From assembly GCA_018383815.1 (NCBI GenBank), contig JAHAWU010000030.1, positions 1-33,275 on the forward strand: 33,275 nucleotides of DNA, written 5' to 3'. The notes beneath the pieces were generated by a model. The model was not told where the DNA came from and made no database searches. It saw only the letters and a list, made by a program, of their open reading frames with translations. The translations under genes and the position numbers were made by a program. This DNA comes from Candidatus Jordarchaeia archaeon. GTDB lineage: Archaea; Asgardarchaeota; Jordiarchaeia; Jordiarchaeales; Jordiarchaeaceae. Below, one piece after another: positions 16,442 through 24,577 of the stretch; position 1 is the first letter of the stretch; every line of letters starts with the position of its first letter.

Positions 16442-17335
16442 ATGACGACTTCTAGGGTTGCAATTGTGGGTGGGTCTGGACGGATGGGTTCATGGTTTTC
16501 TCAATACTTCAAAGATAAAAAATACTCAGTAGTTCTGAGTGCCAGGAACCGTGAGAAATTAATTGCCGCAGCAAAGAAACTTGGAGTGAGCTACGCAGAA
16601 AACAATGTGGAAGCTGTGAAAAACGCGGACCTAGTAATGGTTTCTGTGCCCATTTCTAGCACGGTAAGCATTATAAAAGAGATAGCTCCCTTCTTAAACC
16701 CCAAAACAATACTCTTTGATATAGCTTCCGTTAAAGGGGATATACCCAAAACTTTAGAGGAACAGAGTTTGAAGTACGGATTCAAAGCGGTTAGTGTTCA
16801 CCCAATGTTTGGGCCAGGCGCAACAAGCCTAAAAGGTCACACCGTGGCAATTATACCAATTCCCGGCTCGGAGGATGCAGCCGCAAAACTGGAGCAACTG
16901 TTTAGTGATGATGGTGCTCGGGTAGTAGTAACTGATGGTAAGACTCACGATAGAATGATTAGTGTCGTACTTGGTTTACCTCACTTTTTGAATATACTAT
17001 TCGGAGCAGCGTTATTAGAAGTTCCGGAAGCTATTTCCCAGATTAGAGAGTTCTCAGGAACAACATTCGAATTACAGCTTCTTTTGGCCGAATGCGTTTT
17101 TGGAGAAGACCCAGAGCTATACTCCGAAATACAAATGGTTAACAAAGATTTTGTAAACTTTCTGGGAAAGCTGGAAAAAGTGTTCAGCGATTTAAAAAAA
17201 ACCATTGAACAAAATAATGAGGTAGTATTCTTCAAAAACTTTGAGAGGGTAAGAGAAAAACTAGCTCAGGACACCAAATATGCGAGCGCTTATAATAACT
17301 TATATAAGATAATCAAAATTTTGAAAAATGGTTAA
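16442..17335 (+). CDS. tyrA: Prephenate dehydrogenase
   Basis: 297 residues. It oxidatively decarboxylates prephenate to 4-hydroxyphenylpyruvate (or arogenate to tyrosine; the sequence does not decide). The N-terminal Rossmann motif is VAIVGGSGRMGSWFSQYF; VSVPISST and FDIASVKGD follow; SVHPMFGPG carries the catalytic His; the C-terminal half is the helical dimerisation domain. The ribosome site GAGGGATAAGG precedes ATG 16442. No ACT regulatory domain is attached. It is the last gene of the plus-strand aromatic run. No prephenate dehydratase or aminotransferase is seen in the window. Confidence 0.93.
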   Translation: MTTSRVAIVGGSGRMGSWFSQYFKDKKYSVVLSARNREKLIAAAKKLGVSYAENNVEAVKNADLVMVSVPISSTVSIIKEIAPFLNPKTILFDIASVKGDIPKTLEEQSLKYGFKAVSVHPMFGPGATSLKGHTVAIIPIPGSEDAAAKLEQLFSDDGARVVVTDGKTHDRMISVVLGLPHFLNILFGAALLEVPEAISQIREFSGTTFELQLLLAECVFGEDPELYSEIQMVNKDFVNFLGKLEKVFSDLKKTIEQNNEVVFFKNFERVREKLAQDTKYASAYNNLYKIIKILKNG

Positions 17336-17375
17336 GGTTATACAAAAGAAAATTAAATTGTTATCTAACCCGCGA

Positions 17376-17420
17376 CGGTGAGGGGGACGAACCTAAAAAG
17401 TACCAGCGTATTCCCCACCG
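17376..17420 (+). terminator. Hairpin downstream of tyrA
   Basis: CGGTGAGGG (17376-17384) pairs with CCCACCG and its neighbour (17413-17420), 8 bp with one bulged A and a loop of about 27 nt, 40 nt after the tyrA stop. It may mark the end of the aromatic operon. An H/ACA reading was considered and rejected. Confidence 0.3.
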
Positions 17421-17550
17421 ACACTCAAACACTTACACGCTAAACGTTCCAGATAAAATAGGTAAACTAAGTTTTTCCATAGAAGACCCGATACGCTAGA
17501 GAGTTTATGAACGTGTTTCTCATAGTGATAGTTGTGCGAATCTAATTGTT

Positions 17551-17847
17551 CTATATTTTTCCCTCTTTAATCAAATCTAGCACCTTTTCGACTTTTTTGT
17601 TGTAATTTAAAACCTTATCTCTAACCTCTTCTTTGCTGGGAGCTGCTACAATTTTTCCGTTCTCAGCGTTCACTATTATTTCTCCCACATCCCCAATGTA
17701 TTTTCCAAGGGCGATATGTTGATAGCCAAATATGGCTTTCCAGTATCTCTCATCTAAGTAGAGTTTGCGTAACTTGAAAACGAGACCATAATTATCAACT
17801 ATATATGTTCCAATGATTTTCTTAACATCAGATGTTTCAATGGGCAT
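17551..17847 (-). CDS. Hypothetical protein, possibly PepSY-like
   Basis: 98 residues, not recognised by name. The middle GKYIGDVGEIIVNAENGKIVAAPSKEEV has the strand-turn-strand pattern (hydrophobic strand, N-x-x-N-G-K-I-V) of PepSY-like domains, and the C-terminus is a lysine-rich helix. There is no signal or membrane helix, so it is probably cytoplasmic. ATG 17847 follows GGTGAT; the alternative GTG 17856 lies within that ribosome site. The gene converges with tyrA. The family suggestion is weak inference. Confidence 0.65.
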   Translation of the reverse strand: MPIETSDVKKIIGTYIVDNYGLVFKLRKLYLDERYWKAIFGYQHIALGKYIGDVGEIIVNAENGKIVAAPSKEEVRDKVLNYNKKVEKVLDLIKEGKI

Positions 17848-18199
17848 AATAATCACCGTCTCTCTGCAAATAATTAGCTAGTCAACATTAAATCTGTTTT
17901 GTTGCGACTCATTTTCTATAATTTTTTTCTAAGCATGTGGAGAAATATCCTTTTTCCCTATTTTTCGATTTTTGGTGAGTGCTGAAAAGGAAATCAACTT
18001 ATTTGAACCCTATTGAGTAATCTCTTGGAAAAGAATGAACTTTAAAAATTGGTTCATATTTCTTACCGCTTCCCAATAATTATGTTTTAGCATTCTGTTT
18101 GTGTTATAATTGAATCATTCTGGAAAACGTTTGTTCTTTTTGATACACTATTTTAAAATATACTTCTGGAAATCTATTTGTCTAGAAGGTGAAAAAGGA
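17848..18199. other. Divergent intergenic region
   Basis: About 350 nt between the minus-strand 98-residue gene and the plus-strand zinc protein. A plus-strand TATA-like TTTTAAAATATAC at about 18150-18162 fits the zinc-protein gene. The frame of that gene stays open for 30 codons upstream, but without a ribosome site. Nothing else is seen. Confidence 0.4.
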
Positions 18200-18361
18200 A
18201 TGGTAGCAGTTTGTGAGACAATAACAAAAAAGTCCTTGTGCTATTTCTGTAAGGGCGAAACAGACCATTATTGTGAAGACTGTGGGCGTCCGGTATGTGG
18301 AGCTCATAGCATAACCTGCGAGTTTTGCGGCAAACATTTGTGTTTAAACTGTGATTCTTAA
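18200..18361 (+). CDS. Small cysteine-rich zinc-binding protein
   Basis: 53 residues, of which residues 14-51 carry a dense array of ligands: CYFC, CEDC, VCGAH, CEFC, LCLNC. The spacing, with pairs alternating and one C-x2-H, suggests two zinc sites in a B-box or double zinc-ribbon-like arrangement. No other domain fits in the length, so a role as an adaptor or nucleic-acid/protein-binding module is the most that can be said. ATG 18200 is chosen because GAAGGTGAAAAAGGA precedes it. It converges with the coiled-coil gene, 38 nt away. Confidence 0.75.
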   Translation: MVAVCETITKKSLCYFCKGETDHYCEDCGRPVCGAHSITCEFCGKHLCLNCDS

Positions 18362-18399
18362 ACTGTTACCAAGCAACCTAATAAGTAACCGTCCAATTT

Positions 18400-20403
18400 T
18401 TAAGTTAGATGTTTACTGACGTATACCATATTATCTTCTACTTTTACCATTCCTGCTCTTTCAAGCCAAGCAAGATTGGCGCGTACTTGGACTGGAGCTA
18501 TTCCCGTCGCTTTAATCAGGCTATCTATGCTGATTTTTTTGAGGCTTTCAATTATAAAGTATATTTTGAACCGAGGATCAAGTACCATGGCCTCCCTGTA
18601 TTTCTCTAATTGTTCTTCGCGAATCTTCTTTTCTCTTTCAAGTTCTTCCTTCATTTTTTCCATTTCTTTAGCTTTAGTCTCAAGCTCCTTAACTTTGGCT
18701 TCTATCTCATCCTTCCTAACAAATATTTGCTTCTGGATTATTTGCATCTCGTCTTTTAGCGCTTTTATTTCTTCTTCCTTCAAGCGCAATTGGCTTTCCT
18801 TTTGTCTGATTAAAGCTGCGTTGCCCTCAATGTCACTTTTCAAGTTTTCGATTTCAGAGCGCAGTCCTGCAGCATCACTCTCAAGTTGCTCTAAGAGCTT
18901 TTGGGCGTCTCTAAGCCTATCTTCCTTAAGTTCCAAGTCTTTGCGGCTATCCTCAATTAGGCTTTTTAATCTTTCTACTTCTCTTTCTTTCAGTTTGAGC
19001 ATGTTTGCCCCTTCGGCTATGAAGGCGTCTCTCTCTTTAACCATGCTCTCCAGGTTTTTGATTTGCTGGTTAAATTTGGATAGCTCAAGCTGTGCCCCCT
19101 CTAATTTCTCTTCTAGTTCCGCTGCTCTCCCTCTTTCAGTTTCAAGTGTCATTTGAAGTTTTGACAGTTCTTTGCTTGTGGACTCCAACTCAAATCTTAC
19201 TTTTTCCAGCTCCTCCCTCTTTGCGGTTAACTCTTTTTCTTTTTCTTGAAGTTCTCTACTCTTTGCCGCAAGCTGGGTGTTAGTTACTTCTAAGGCCTTC
19301 TCCTTCTCTAAAAGATATTTGGTTCTCTCATCCAGCATCTTCTCTTTTTCTTTAAGTTGGGAGTTAAGTTCCTGTATGCGGGCTCTAGCTTCCGCCTCTT
19401 CCTCCTCAAGTTTTTTAGCCTCTAACCGTGCCTTCTCATATTTTTCTAACAGATCTCCCGAGCGACTTTTTTCTTCCTCTAATACTTTCTTTAGATTATT
19501 GTACTCCTGCCGCGCGTTCTCAAGCTCTTTTTCAATTTTCTCTAGGCTGACTCGTTTTTGGTCTAGTTCACGGGTTTTATCTTCTAATATTTTTTCTTTC
19601 TCTTTGAGCTTTTCACTAGTTTCTTTGAAAATTTTCTCTCTCTCAAGGAGCTGGTTATTTAGTTCCTCCACTCTCTGTCTAACTTCCTTCTCCTTACTCT
19701 CAAGTTTTTTAATTTCTTGCTCCGCGTTTTCGAGTTTTTCAAGAAGCGTTCGAGACTTCAGTTTTTCCTCCTCATATTTTCCTAAAGCAGCCTTCATCTG
19801 GGATTCTACAGACTCTAATTCTGCTCTTTTCTGTTCTAGGCTACTCTTTACCTCTTCTAATTCTCTTCTCCTAGTTTCCAGCTCTCTGTCTTTTTCTTCA
19901 AGTTCCTTTACCTTTTCTACTAAGGCTAGAGTGTTCTTTTTCAAAAGGGCTTCTCGCTCCGCGAGTTGCTTATCAAACTGTCTAATTGTTTCATTAACTT
20001 TTTCCCTCTCTCCTTTAAGAACGTTAGAAAAATTTTTGGCGAACTTGTTTATAGCTTCTCTAAAGACTTGCATTTCCCCTTCAATAGCATTGGAGAGATT
20101 TTGCATGGCTTGTTCTCTTACTTCATCAACAACTTCTGACACCGTGTCAACAAACGTGTTTTTTATTAGTTCTGAAGCAAATCGGATGTGAACCTTAGCA
20201 ACTAAGCGTTCGCTCACCAAATCCTTCATATTAAGGATATTATCCTTTAAATTCTCCAAACTTCCTGAAATCGCGGCGTCCAACCCAAGCCTTACATCAT
20301 CCACTGCAGATTCTAAATCACTAAGATTTTTACGCAGCAAATCAGCAGAATAAAACTCCTCAGCCTTTAAACCACCTGCTTCGGGACGATTTTCTTCCTG
20401 CAT
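18400..20403 (-). CDS. Long coiled-coil protein with C-terminal winged-helix domain
   Basis: 667 residues, function unknown. Residues about 1-150 are helical without strong heptads. Residues about 150-600 are almost continuous coiled coil rich in Glu, Lys and Leu. This part contains long imperfect repeats: comparable segments begin near residues 211 (EEEKLKSRTLLEKLE), 309 (EEEKSRSGDLLEKYE) and 421 (ETERGRAAELEEKLE), spaced 98 and 112 residues, i.e. 14 and 16 heptads. The last 60 residues (FIIESLKKISIDSLIKATG ... VQVRANLAWLERAGMVKVEDNMVYV) form a winged-helix-type module. There are no Walker motifs, so this is not an SMC ATPase, and no signal or membrane helix. ATG 20403 follows AGGAG with 8-nt spacing. 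Confidence 0.8.
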   Translation of the reverse strand: MQEENRPEAGGLKAEEFYSADLLRKNLSDLESAVDDVRLGLDAAISGSLENLKDNILNMKDLVSERLVAKVHIRFASELIKNTFVDTVSEVVDEVREQAMQNLSNAIEGEMQVFREAINKFAKNFSNVLKGEREKVNETIRQFDKQLAEREALLKKNTLALVEKVKELEEKDRELETRRRELEEVKSSLEQKRAELESVESQMKAALGKYEEEKLKSRTLLEKLENAEQEIKKLESKEKEVRQRVEELNNQLLEREKIFKETSEKLKEKEKILEDKTRELDQKRVSLEKIEKELENARQEYNNLKKVLEEEKSRSGDLLEKYEKARLEAKKLEEEEAEARARIQELNSQLKEKEKMLDERTKYLLEKEKALEVTNTQLAAKSRELQEKEKELTAKREELEKVRFELESTSKELSKLQMTLETERGRAAELEEKLEGAQLELSKFNQQIKNLESMVKERDAFIAEGANMLKLKEREVERLKSLIEDSRKDLELKEDRLRDAQKLLEQLESDAAGLRSEIENLKSDIEGNAALIRQKESQLRLKEEEIKALKDEMQIIQKQIFVRKDEIEAKVKELETKAKEMEKMKEELEREKKIREEQLEKYREAMVLDPRFKIYFIIESLKKISIDSLIKATGIAPVQVRANLAWLERAGMVKVEDNMVYVSKHLT

Positions 20404-20825
20404 CCCACTATCTCCTAGAAGCAATGTTTATTATATAATATGGGGCTTAAGACCATTTAAAGTTTTATAAAAAATTATGTGTGAACCGCGTTTTAGACGA
20501 ATTAGGGAGAGTCATTTTTATTCTGCCACATTTTATGATATTTAATCGTCTGTGGAGAAGCCGTTCTTATTTTGAGATTTTTGTCCCTTTGACGAAAAAG
20601 GTCTTTGTCTCTTTATGGTTAGACTAATGGGCGTGGGAGTAATGATAACAAAACTTAATACCTTAAAGCCTTTTAGGCAAAAGTTAATTGTGAGGATTTC
20701 AATATTTAATTCGAAAGATATTGAAAAATTCCAAATTACTTGTAGAATGCTCTCGGAAAAGGTTTAATCTCTCATAAAACAGTGTAATATGAGAAAATTC
20801 TGTTAATCAAAGAGAGAAAAGGATA
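20404..20825. other. Non-coding stretch upstream of the C/D RNA
   Basis: About 420 nt between the divergent coiled-coil gene and the guide RNA. It is A/T-rich, with TATA-like elements on both strands (for example AATATTAAT-like sequence near 20700), but no single clear promoter, repeat or frame. Confidence 0.35.
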
Positions 20826-20896
20826 CCCGAAATCGATGAAGCAAACCGGCAAGAATGACCTACAGGGATGATTGATTATAGTTACGCTGAGACGGG
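20826..20896 (+). ncRNA. Box C/D guide sRNA (two guides against 23S rRNA)
   Basis: Box C core GATGA (20835-20839), degenerate D' ATGA (20855-20858), C' core GATGA (20867-20871) and D CTGA (20887-20890). Both C-to-D' and C'-to-D spacers are 15 nt, the D'-C' gap is 8 nt counted from core to core, and CCCG (20826-20829) / CGGG (20893-20896) can close a terminal stem. The D guide contains TTATAGTTACG, complementary for 11 nt to the near-universal 23S helix 69 sequence CGUAACUAUAA. The D' guide contains AACCGGCAAG, complementary to CUUGCCGGUU, which I recall from crenarchaeal 23S rRNA about 20-30 nt downstream. The N+5 rule puts 2'-O-methylation on the second A of CGUAA (A1913 in E. coli numbering). 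The geometry is seen; the targets are from memory of conserved rRNA. Confidence 0.75.
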
Positions 20897-20954
20897 AAAT
20901 ATTCCTAACAAACTCATTTGCTTTCTTCCCATTAATCATAGATTAGTGACGATA

Positions 20955-21422
20955 ATGATTACCAAACCTGACACAAGAGGTGTTTACTCCCTACTAATAG
21001 AAATCACCAGGGGAACGCGAATTCAGGTAGGCGGCTTGGGAATAATCAAGCTTCCCGCCGGGTACTATGTGTATACTGGATCTGCCATGGGAAAGGGATC
21101 CAGTAGTTTGGAGGGCAGAATAAAGAGGCATCTTTCAGATAAAAAGAATAACTTTTGGCACATTGATTATCTCCTTGCAGACAGCAACTCAAAAATTATT
21201 GGCGTAATTTTTGCTGAAACTCTAAAGAACAGAGAGCATGATGTGGTGAGAGAGCTTAAGAACCAGGGAGAAGTGATTTGTAAAAAATTCGGTGCAAGTG
21301 ACTGCAAAAGAGATTGTGTAAGCCATTTACTTTACGTGCGTCAAAGCCTAAGCGAGATTTTAGATATTATAAGGGAAACCTACAAAAAACTTAACCTAGA
21401 ACCCATAACCATAATATTTTAA
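20955..21422 (+). CDS. GIY-YIG domain protein, DUF123 family
   Basis: 155 residues of the archaeal DUF123 group. The family blocks are all present: GVYSLLIEI, VGGLGIIKLPAGYYVYTGSAMGKG (the GIY-YIG equivalent), RIKRHL, WHIDYLLA, and the C-terminal GASDC ... CVSHLLYV. DUF123 proteins are predicted nucleases; their substrates are not established. The frame is open back to 20868, but the extra N-terminus is not family-like and overlaps the C/D RNA, so I use ATG 20955 (GTG 20946 is an alternative). It has no obvious operon partner. Confidence 0.85.
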   Translation: MITKPDTRGVYSLLIEITRGTRIQVGGLGIIKLPAGYYVYTGSAMGKGSSSLEGRIKRHLSDKKNNFWHIDYLLADSNSKIIGVIFAETLKNREHDVVRELKNQGEVICKKFGASDCKRDCVSHLLYVRQSLSEILDIIRETYKKLNLEPITIIF

Positions 21423-21646
21423 AGAAGAGGTTGGTAAAGATGCATGGACAGCTTTTATGGCTTCTGTTAGAACTGATCTCGTTGAGAATCCTTCTCCCCA
21501 ACTTCATTGCCAAAAAATGGAGGTATCCTCTCGCTTAGCACCGGTTTTAAGCTCAAACCATAGAACTTTTTATGTACTTTTGAGTACACATTAAAGGAAA
21601 TACTCGGTTGACTTTTAAGCTACAAATGCTGTGTTTTAGTTATAGT

Positions 21647-22723
21647 CTATTTTTCTACAATTGTTTCCTCTACGGATTTTCCAAAGTGTCGCCCGCCTGT
21701 AATGGTGTAAATCAGAATTTCGTCTCCCTTTTTTAGTTTTGCAACAGAAACAGGTTTTCCGTCCTTATCCACTAAGTTTACTGTTTCAGCGTTTTGAACC
21801 AACGTTTTAAAAATCTTTCTATCTAATTCCACTTTAACAATTAGTAAGGGCCTTTTTTCTATTTTTACGCGTCCCACAACAACTTCTCGGCAATTTCCCT
21901 GATAATCAACTGCAAGTACATTGTCCCCTGCTTCAAGTTCCGAAAGATACTTTGTTTTTCCATCGGCCATCAATACATATGCGTGAACCGCTCCCGCATT
22001 CACCCTGAAGGGTCTGGGTGTTGCGAATTCTGTTTGAAGTGTCTCGCTATGGATAAGGAATAAGCCCTGGGATTGGCTCCCTACTAGCATCCCTTCACCT
22101 TCTCTAAGAAGTGAGCAGGTATCTACACAGACGCGATCCCCCGATCCTACCTCATTTACCTCCACAACTTTTGCTGCTGTCAATTCCAGTCTTTTGGGCA
22201 TCTCAATTATTTTCTTTAGTTCAATTATTTCTTTGGCCGTTTTGGGTGTGAAGAGCACCCCGTCGACACCGATTTCCAGAGTTTGAAAAAGGGTTTTCGC
22301 TTCATCCAAGTTTCTGGCCTCAGCATATAGCTCTGTGGCAGATTTGTGGAGTTCTGCAATCAAGTTTTCTATGGGAATTATTTTCCAGTCTTCAGTTTCC
22401 ACAATAACATATGGAACTCCTATTTTAGAAAGTTCTGAGACCTTTTCTTCGTCCTTCTTAGTTTTTATGTTTACCCAACACGCTACTCTTTTTTCATGCT
22501 CCATGATCCTTAGAATTTTTTCAGGACTGGTCTCTGTAACAATTAGAACATCTGGTTTGGGATTCTCGGAAGGAGAAAAAACAGTCACCGAACCCAGTTG
22601 CTTGAGTTGAGATATGACTGATTTATCTGCTACAAAGGCGTTTATCCCGCTGGTCATTGAAGTTACAGCTAGCTCCTTAATGTCCTCCCAGCTACCGTTT
22701 AGTCGTATAATTATCCTTTTCAT
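21647..22723 (-). CDS. aroB': 3-Dehydroquinate synthase II (AroB')
   Basis: 358 residues. It converts ADTH (2-amino-3,7-dideoxy-D-threo-hept-6-ulosonate) to 3-dehydroquinate with NAD by oxidative deamination and cyclisation; this archaeal enzyme is unrelated to bacterial AroB. The family-specific stretches seen are GVDGVLFTP, VGSGDRVCVDTCSLL, EGEGMLVGSQSQGLFLIHSE, RPFRVNAGAVHAYV, YLSELEAGDNVLAVDYQG and the C-terminal GRHFGKSV. Its ATG overlaps the stop of the preceding ADTH synthase gene (ATGA), so translation is coupled. It is the last gene of the lysC operon, and its product feeds AroD of the plus-strand cluster. Confidence 0.95.
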   Translation of the reverse strand: MKRIIIRLNGSWEDIKELAVTSMTSGINAFVADKSVISQLKQLGSVTVFSPSENPKPDVLIVTETSPEKILRIMEHEKRVACWVNIKTKKDEEKVSELSKIGVPYVIVETEDWKIIPIENLIAELHKSATELYAEARNLDEAKTLFQTLEIGVDGVLFTPKTAKEIIELKKIIEMPKRLELTAAKVVEVNEVGSGDRVCVDTCSLLREGEGMLVGSQSQGLFLIHSETLQTEFATPRPFRVNAGAVHAYVLMADGKTKYLSELEAGDNVLAVDYQGNCREVVVGRVKIEKRPLLIVKVELDRKIFKTLVQNAETVNLVDKDGKPVSVAKLKKGDEILIYTITGGRHFGKSVEETIVEK

Positions 22724-23505
22724 CCCTTTGACCCCAAGAGTTCTAGTGCTTCCTCCACCGAGATTCCCTTTTTAACTATTTCTGATACCGCTCTTACAAA
22801 GGCTGTGGGGTTCGGGTGTTGGAATGCGTTTCTTCCCATAGCCACGCCTATGGCTCCCGCCTCCATGGAATCCTTAACCATTTGAAGCGCTTCACGGTCA
22901 GTCTCTGTTTTAGGTCCTCCCGCAATAATAATAGGTACTGGGCACCCCTCAACCACCTTTGAAAAGGTGTCTACTTTTCCTGTGAATGGCGTTTTTATAA
23001 TGTCTGCTCCTAGCTCCGCTCCTATCCTTGAAGCGTGGGCGATTACCTTTGGATCAAATGCATCAATATTTTTTCCCCGTGGATACATCATAGCAATTAG
23101 GGGCATTTGCCAATCCTCACACTCCGTTGATATCTGACCCAGATCCCTTAGCATCTCTGGTTCCCTTTCACTTCCGATGTTAATATGTATGGAAACTGCG
23201 TCTACGCCAAGTTTTACTGCTTCCTCCACTGTGCCTACAATCACCTTCCAGTTAGGATCCGGTCCTAAGGCGGTGCTCCCTGAAATATGCATTATAAGCC
23301 CACAATTGGGTGCTTTTTCTAGTTGTTTAATAATACCTTTGTGAAGCAAAACTGCTGTCGCTCCACCTTTTGAAACTAGTTCCACCATTCCTCTAATGTT
23401 TTCAAGTCCCTTAATTGGTCCGTTGGTAACTCCATGATCCATGGGAATTATGACAGATCTGTTGTTTTCCATTATTCGTCTCAATCTAAGTTCTTTTCCT
23501 CTCAT
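22720..23505 (-). CDS. aroA': ADTH synthase (2-amino-3,7-dideoxy-D-threo-hept-6-ulosonate synthase, AroA')
   Basis: 261 residues, a class I aldolase-like TIM barrel. It transfers the aldol fragment of 6-deoxy-5-ketofructose 1-phosphate to aspartate semialdehyde. Signatures: IIPMDHGVTNGP, VLLHKGII, MHISGSTALGPDPNWK, IHINIGSE, MYPRGKNI, GADIIKTPFTG with the Schiff-base Lys, IIAGGPKT, and GVAMGRNAFQHPNP. The start MRGKELRLRRI (ATG 23505, GAGTGGAT upstream) replaces the longer frame to 23550, which overlaps asd and is not conserved. It sits 10 nt after asd, whose product is its substrate. Confidence 0.94.
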   Translation of the reverse strand: MRGKELRLRRIMENNRSVIIPMDHGVTNGPIKGLENIRGMVELVSKGGATAVLLHKGIIKQLEKAPNCGLIMHISGSTALGPDPNWKVIVGTVEEAVKLGVDAVSIHINIGSEREPEMLRDLGQISTECEDWQMPLIAMMYPRGKNIDAFDPKVIAHASRIGAELGADIIKTPFTGKVDTFSKVVEGCPVPIIIAGGPKTETDREALQMVKDSMEAGAIGVAMGRNAFQHPNPTAFVRAVSEIVKKGISVEEALELLGSKG

Positions 23506-23515
23506 TTTTATCCAC

Positions 23516-24577
23516 TCACAAAAGTTTTTTTGCGTATAAAAGTTCAGCATTAAGAACTACGGCTCCAGCTGCGCCTCTAATAGTGTTATGGCTAATTAGA
23601 GTCAAAAGTAAATGATTCTCATCGAATCCCTGCCTTACTCTTCCCACTGTTACACTCATTCCTGGAACTGTACCTGCCATACGATCCAATCTTGGCTGAG
23701 GTCTATCCTCCTCGTCTCTAACTATTATGGGCTTTTTGGGGGCTGAGGGTAAATTCAGTTTTTGGGGTTCACCCTTAAATTCGCTGAGAACCTTTTTTGC
23801 TTCTTCAACATCTACTGGCTCCTTAGTTTTGATGAAAACAGTTTCTGTGTGTCCATCAATTACTGGTACCCTATTACACGAAACTGCTATTTTGAAATCT
23901 GCAAATTTGACCTCCCCATCTTTGATTTTACCCAAAATTTTTAGATTCTCAGTCATCACTTTTTTCTCTTCGTCTTTGATGTACGGAATTATGTTATCCG
24001 TAATTAGTAATCCGGAGACGCCAGGGAGGCCGGCTCCGGAAATGGCCTGCATGGTACTTACATATACTGTATCAAGCCCGAATCGGTCATAAATGGGTTT
24101 GAGAACCATAGCCAAACCAATGGTCGTGCAATTGGGGTCGGTCACTATGTAACCATCCCACCCTCTATTTTCTTTCTGGACTTCAATAAGTTGAAGATGG
24201 TCTGGGTTTACCTCTGGAATAACTAAGGGCACATCTTTTTCCATTCTGTAGGCGCTGGCATTGCTGGCAACCACACAGCCTGCCTCCGCAAAATTCTTCT
24301 CAACATCCTTTGCTATATCTGAGGGCAGGGCTGAGAAAACTAGGTGTGCTCTTGTTTCTCGGGGGTCGGTATTTACAACTGTCATATCTTTTATTTCCTC
24401 AGGAATTTCCATGGGGAGGTGCCAGTTTACAGCAGCCTCCTTGTATTTTTTACTGGCTGATCTTTCCGAGGCTGCGATGGAGACAATGTTGAACCAAGGA
24501 TGGTTGCAAACCATTTCTATTAGTCTTTGGCCCACGGTGCCTGTGCAACCCAAAATTGAGACATCTATCTTTTTCAA
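23516..24577 (-). CDS. asd: Aspartate-semialdehyde dehydrogenase
   Basis: 353 residues, archaeal/fungal-type enzyme. It reduces aspartyl phosphate to aspartate semialdehyde with NADPH. The N-terminal loop is [40 protein letters not shown] with the catalytic Cys, the GAGLPGVSG stretch and C-terminal [26 protein letters not shown] are as in the family. It starts at a TTG whose last bases overlap the TGA of lysC, with GGAGGTCAAGGA upstream. In this operon the semialdehyde goes directly to ADTH synthase, and it can also serve threonine, methionine or lysine synthesis. Confidence 0.96.
   Translation of the reverse strand: MKKIDVSILGCTGTVGQRLIEMVCNHPWFNIVSIAASERSASKKYKEAAVNWHLPMEIPEEIKDMTVVNTDPRETRAHLVFSALPSDIAKDVEKNFAEAGCVVASNASAYRMEKDVPLVIPEVNPDHLQLIEVQKENRGWDGYIVTDPNCTTIGLAMVLKPIYDRFGLDTVYVSTMQAISGAGLPGVSGLLITDNIIPYIKDEEKKVMTENLKILGKIKDGEVKFADFKIAVSCNRVPVIDGHTETVFIKTKEPVDVEEAKKVLSEFKGEPQKLNLPSAPKKPIIVRDEEDRPQPRLDRMAGTVPGMSVTVGRVRQGFDENHLLLTLISHNTIRGAAGAVVLNAELLYAKKLL

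Noticed and set aside
17371-17425. H/ACA guide RNA after tyrA (stem ending in ACCG-ACA)
   Set aside because: The element is too short, with no clear pocket, upper stem or kink-turn; it is kept only as a hairpin.
18476-20191. Long plus-strand frames (up to 304 codons) opposite the coiled-coil gene
   Set aside because: They are Ser/Phe/Leu-rich antisense readings of Glu/Lys-rich heptads, which rarely produce stops on the opposite strand.
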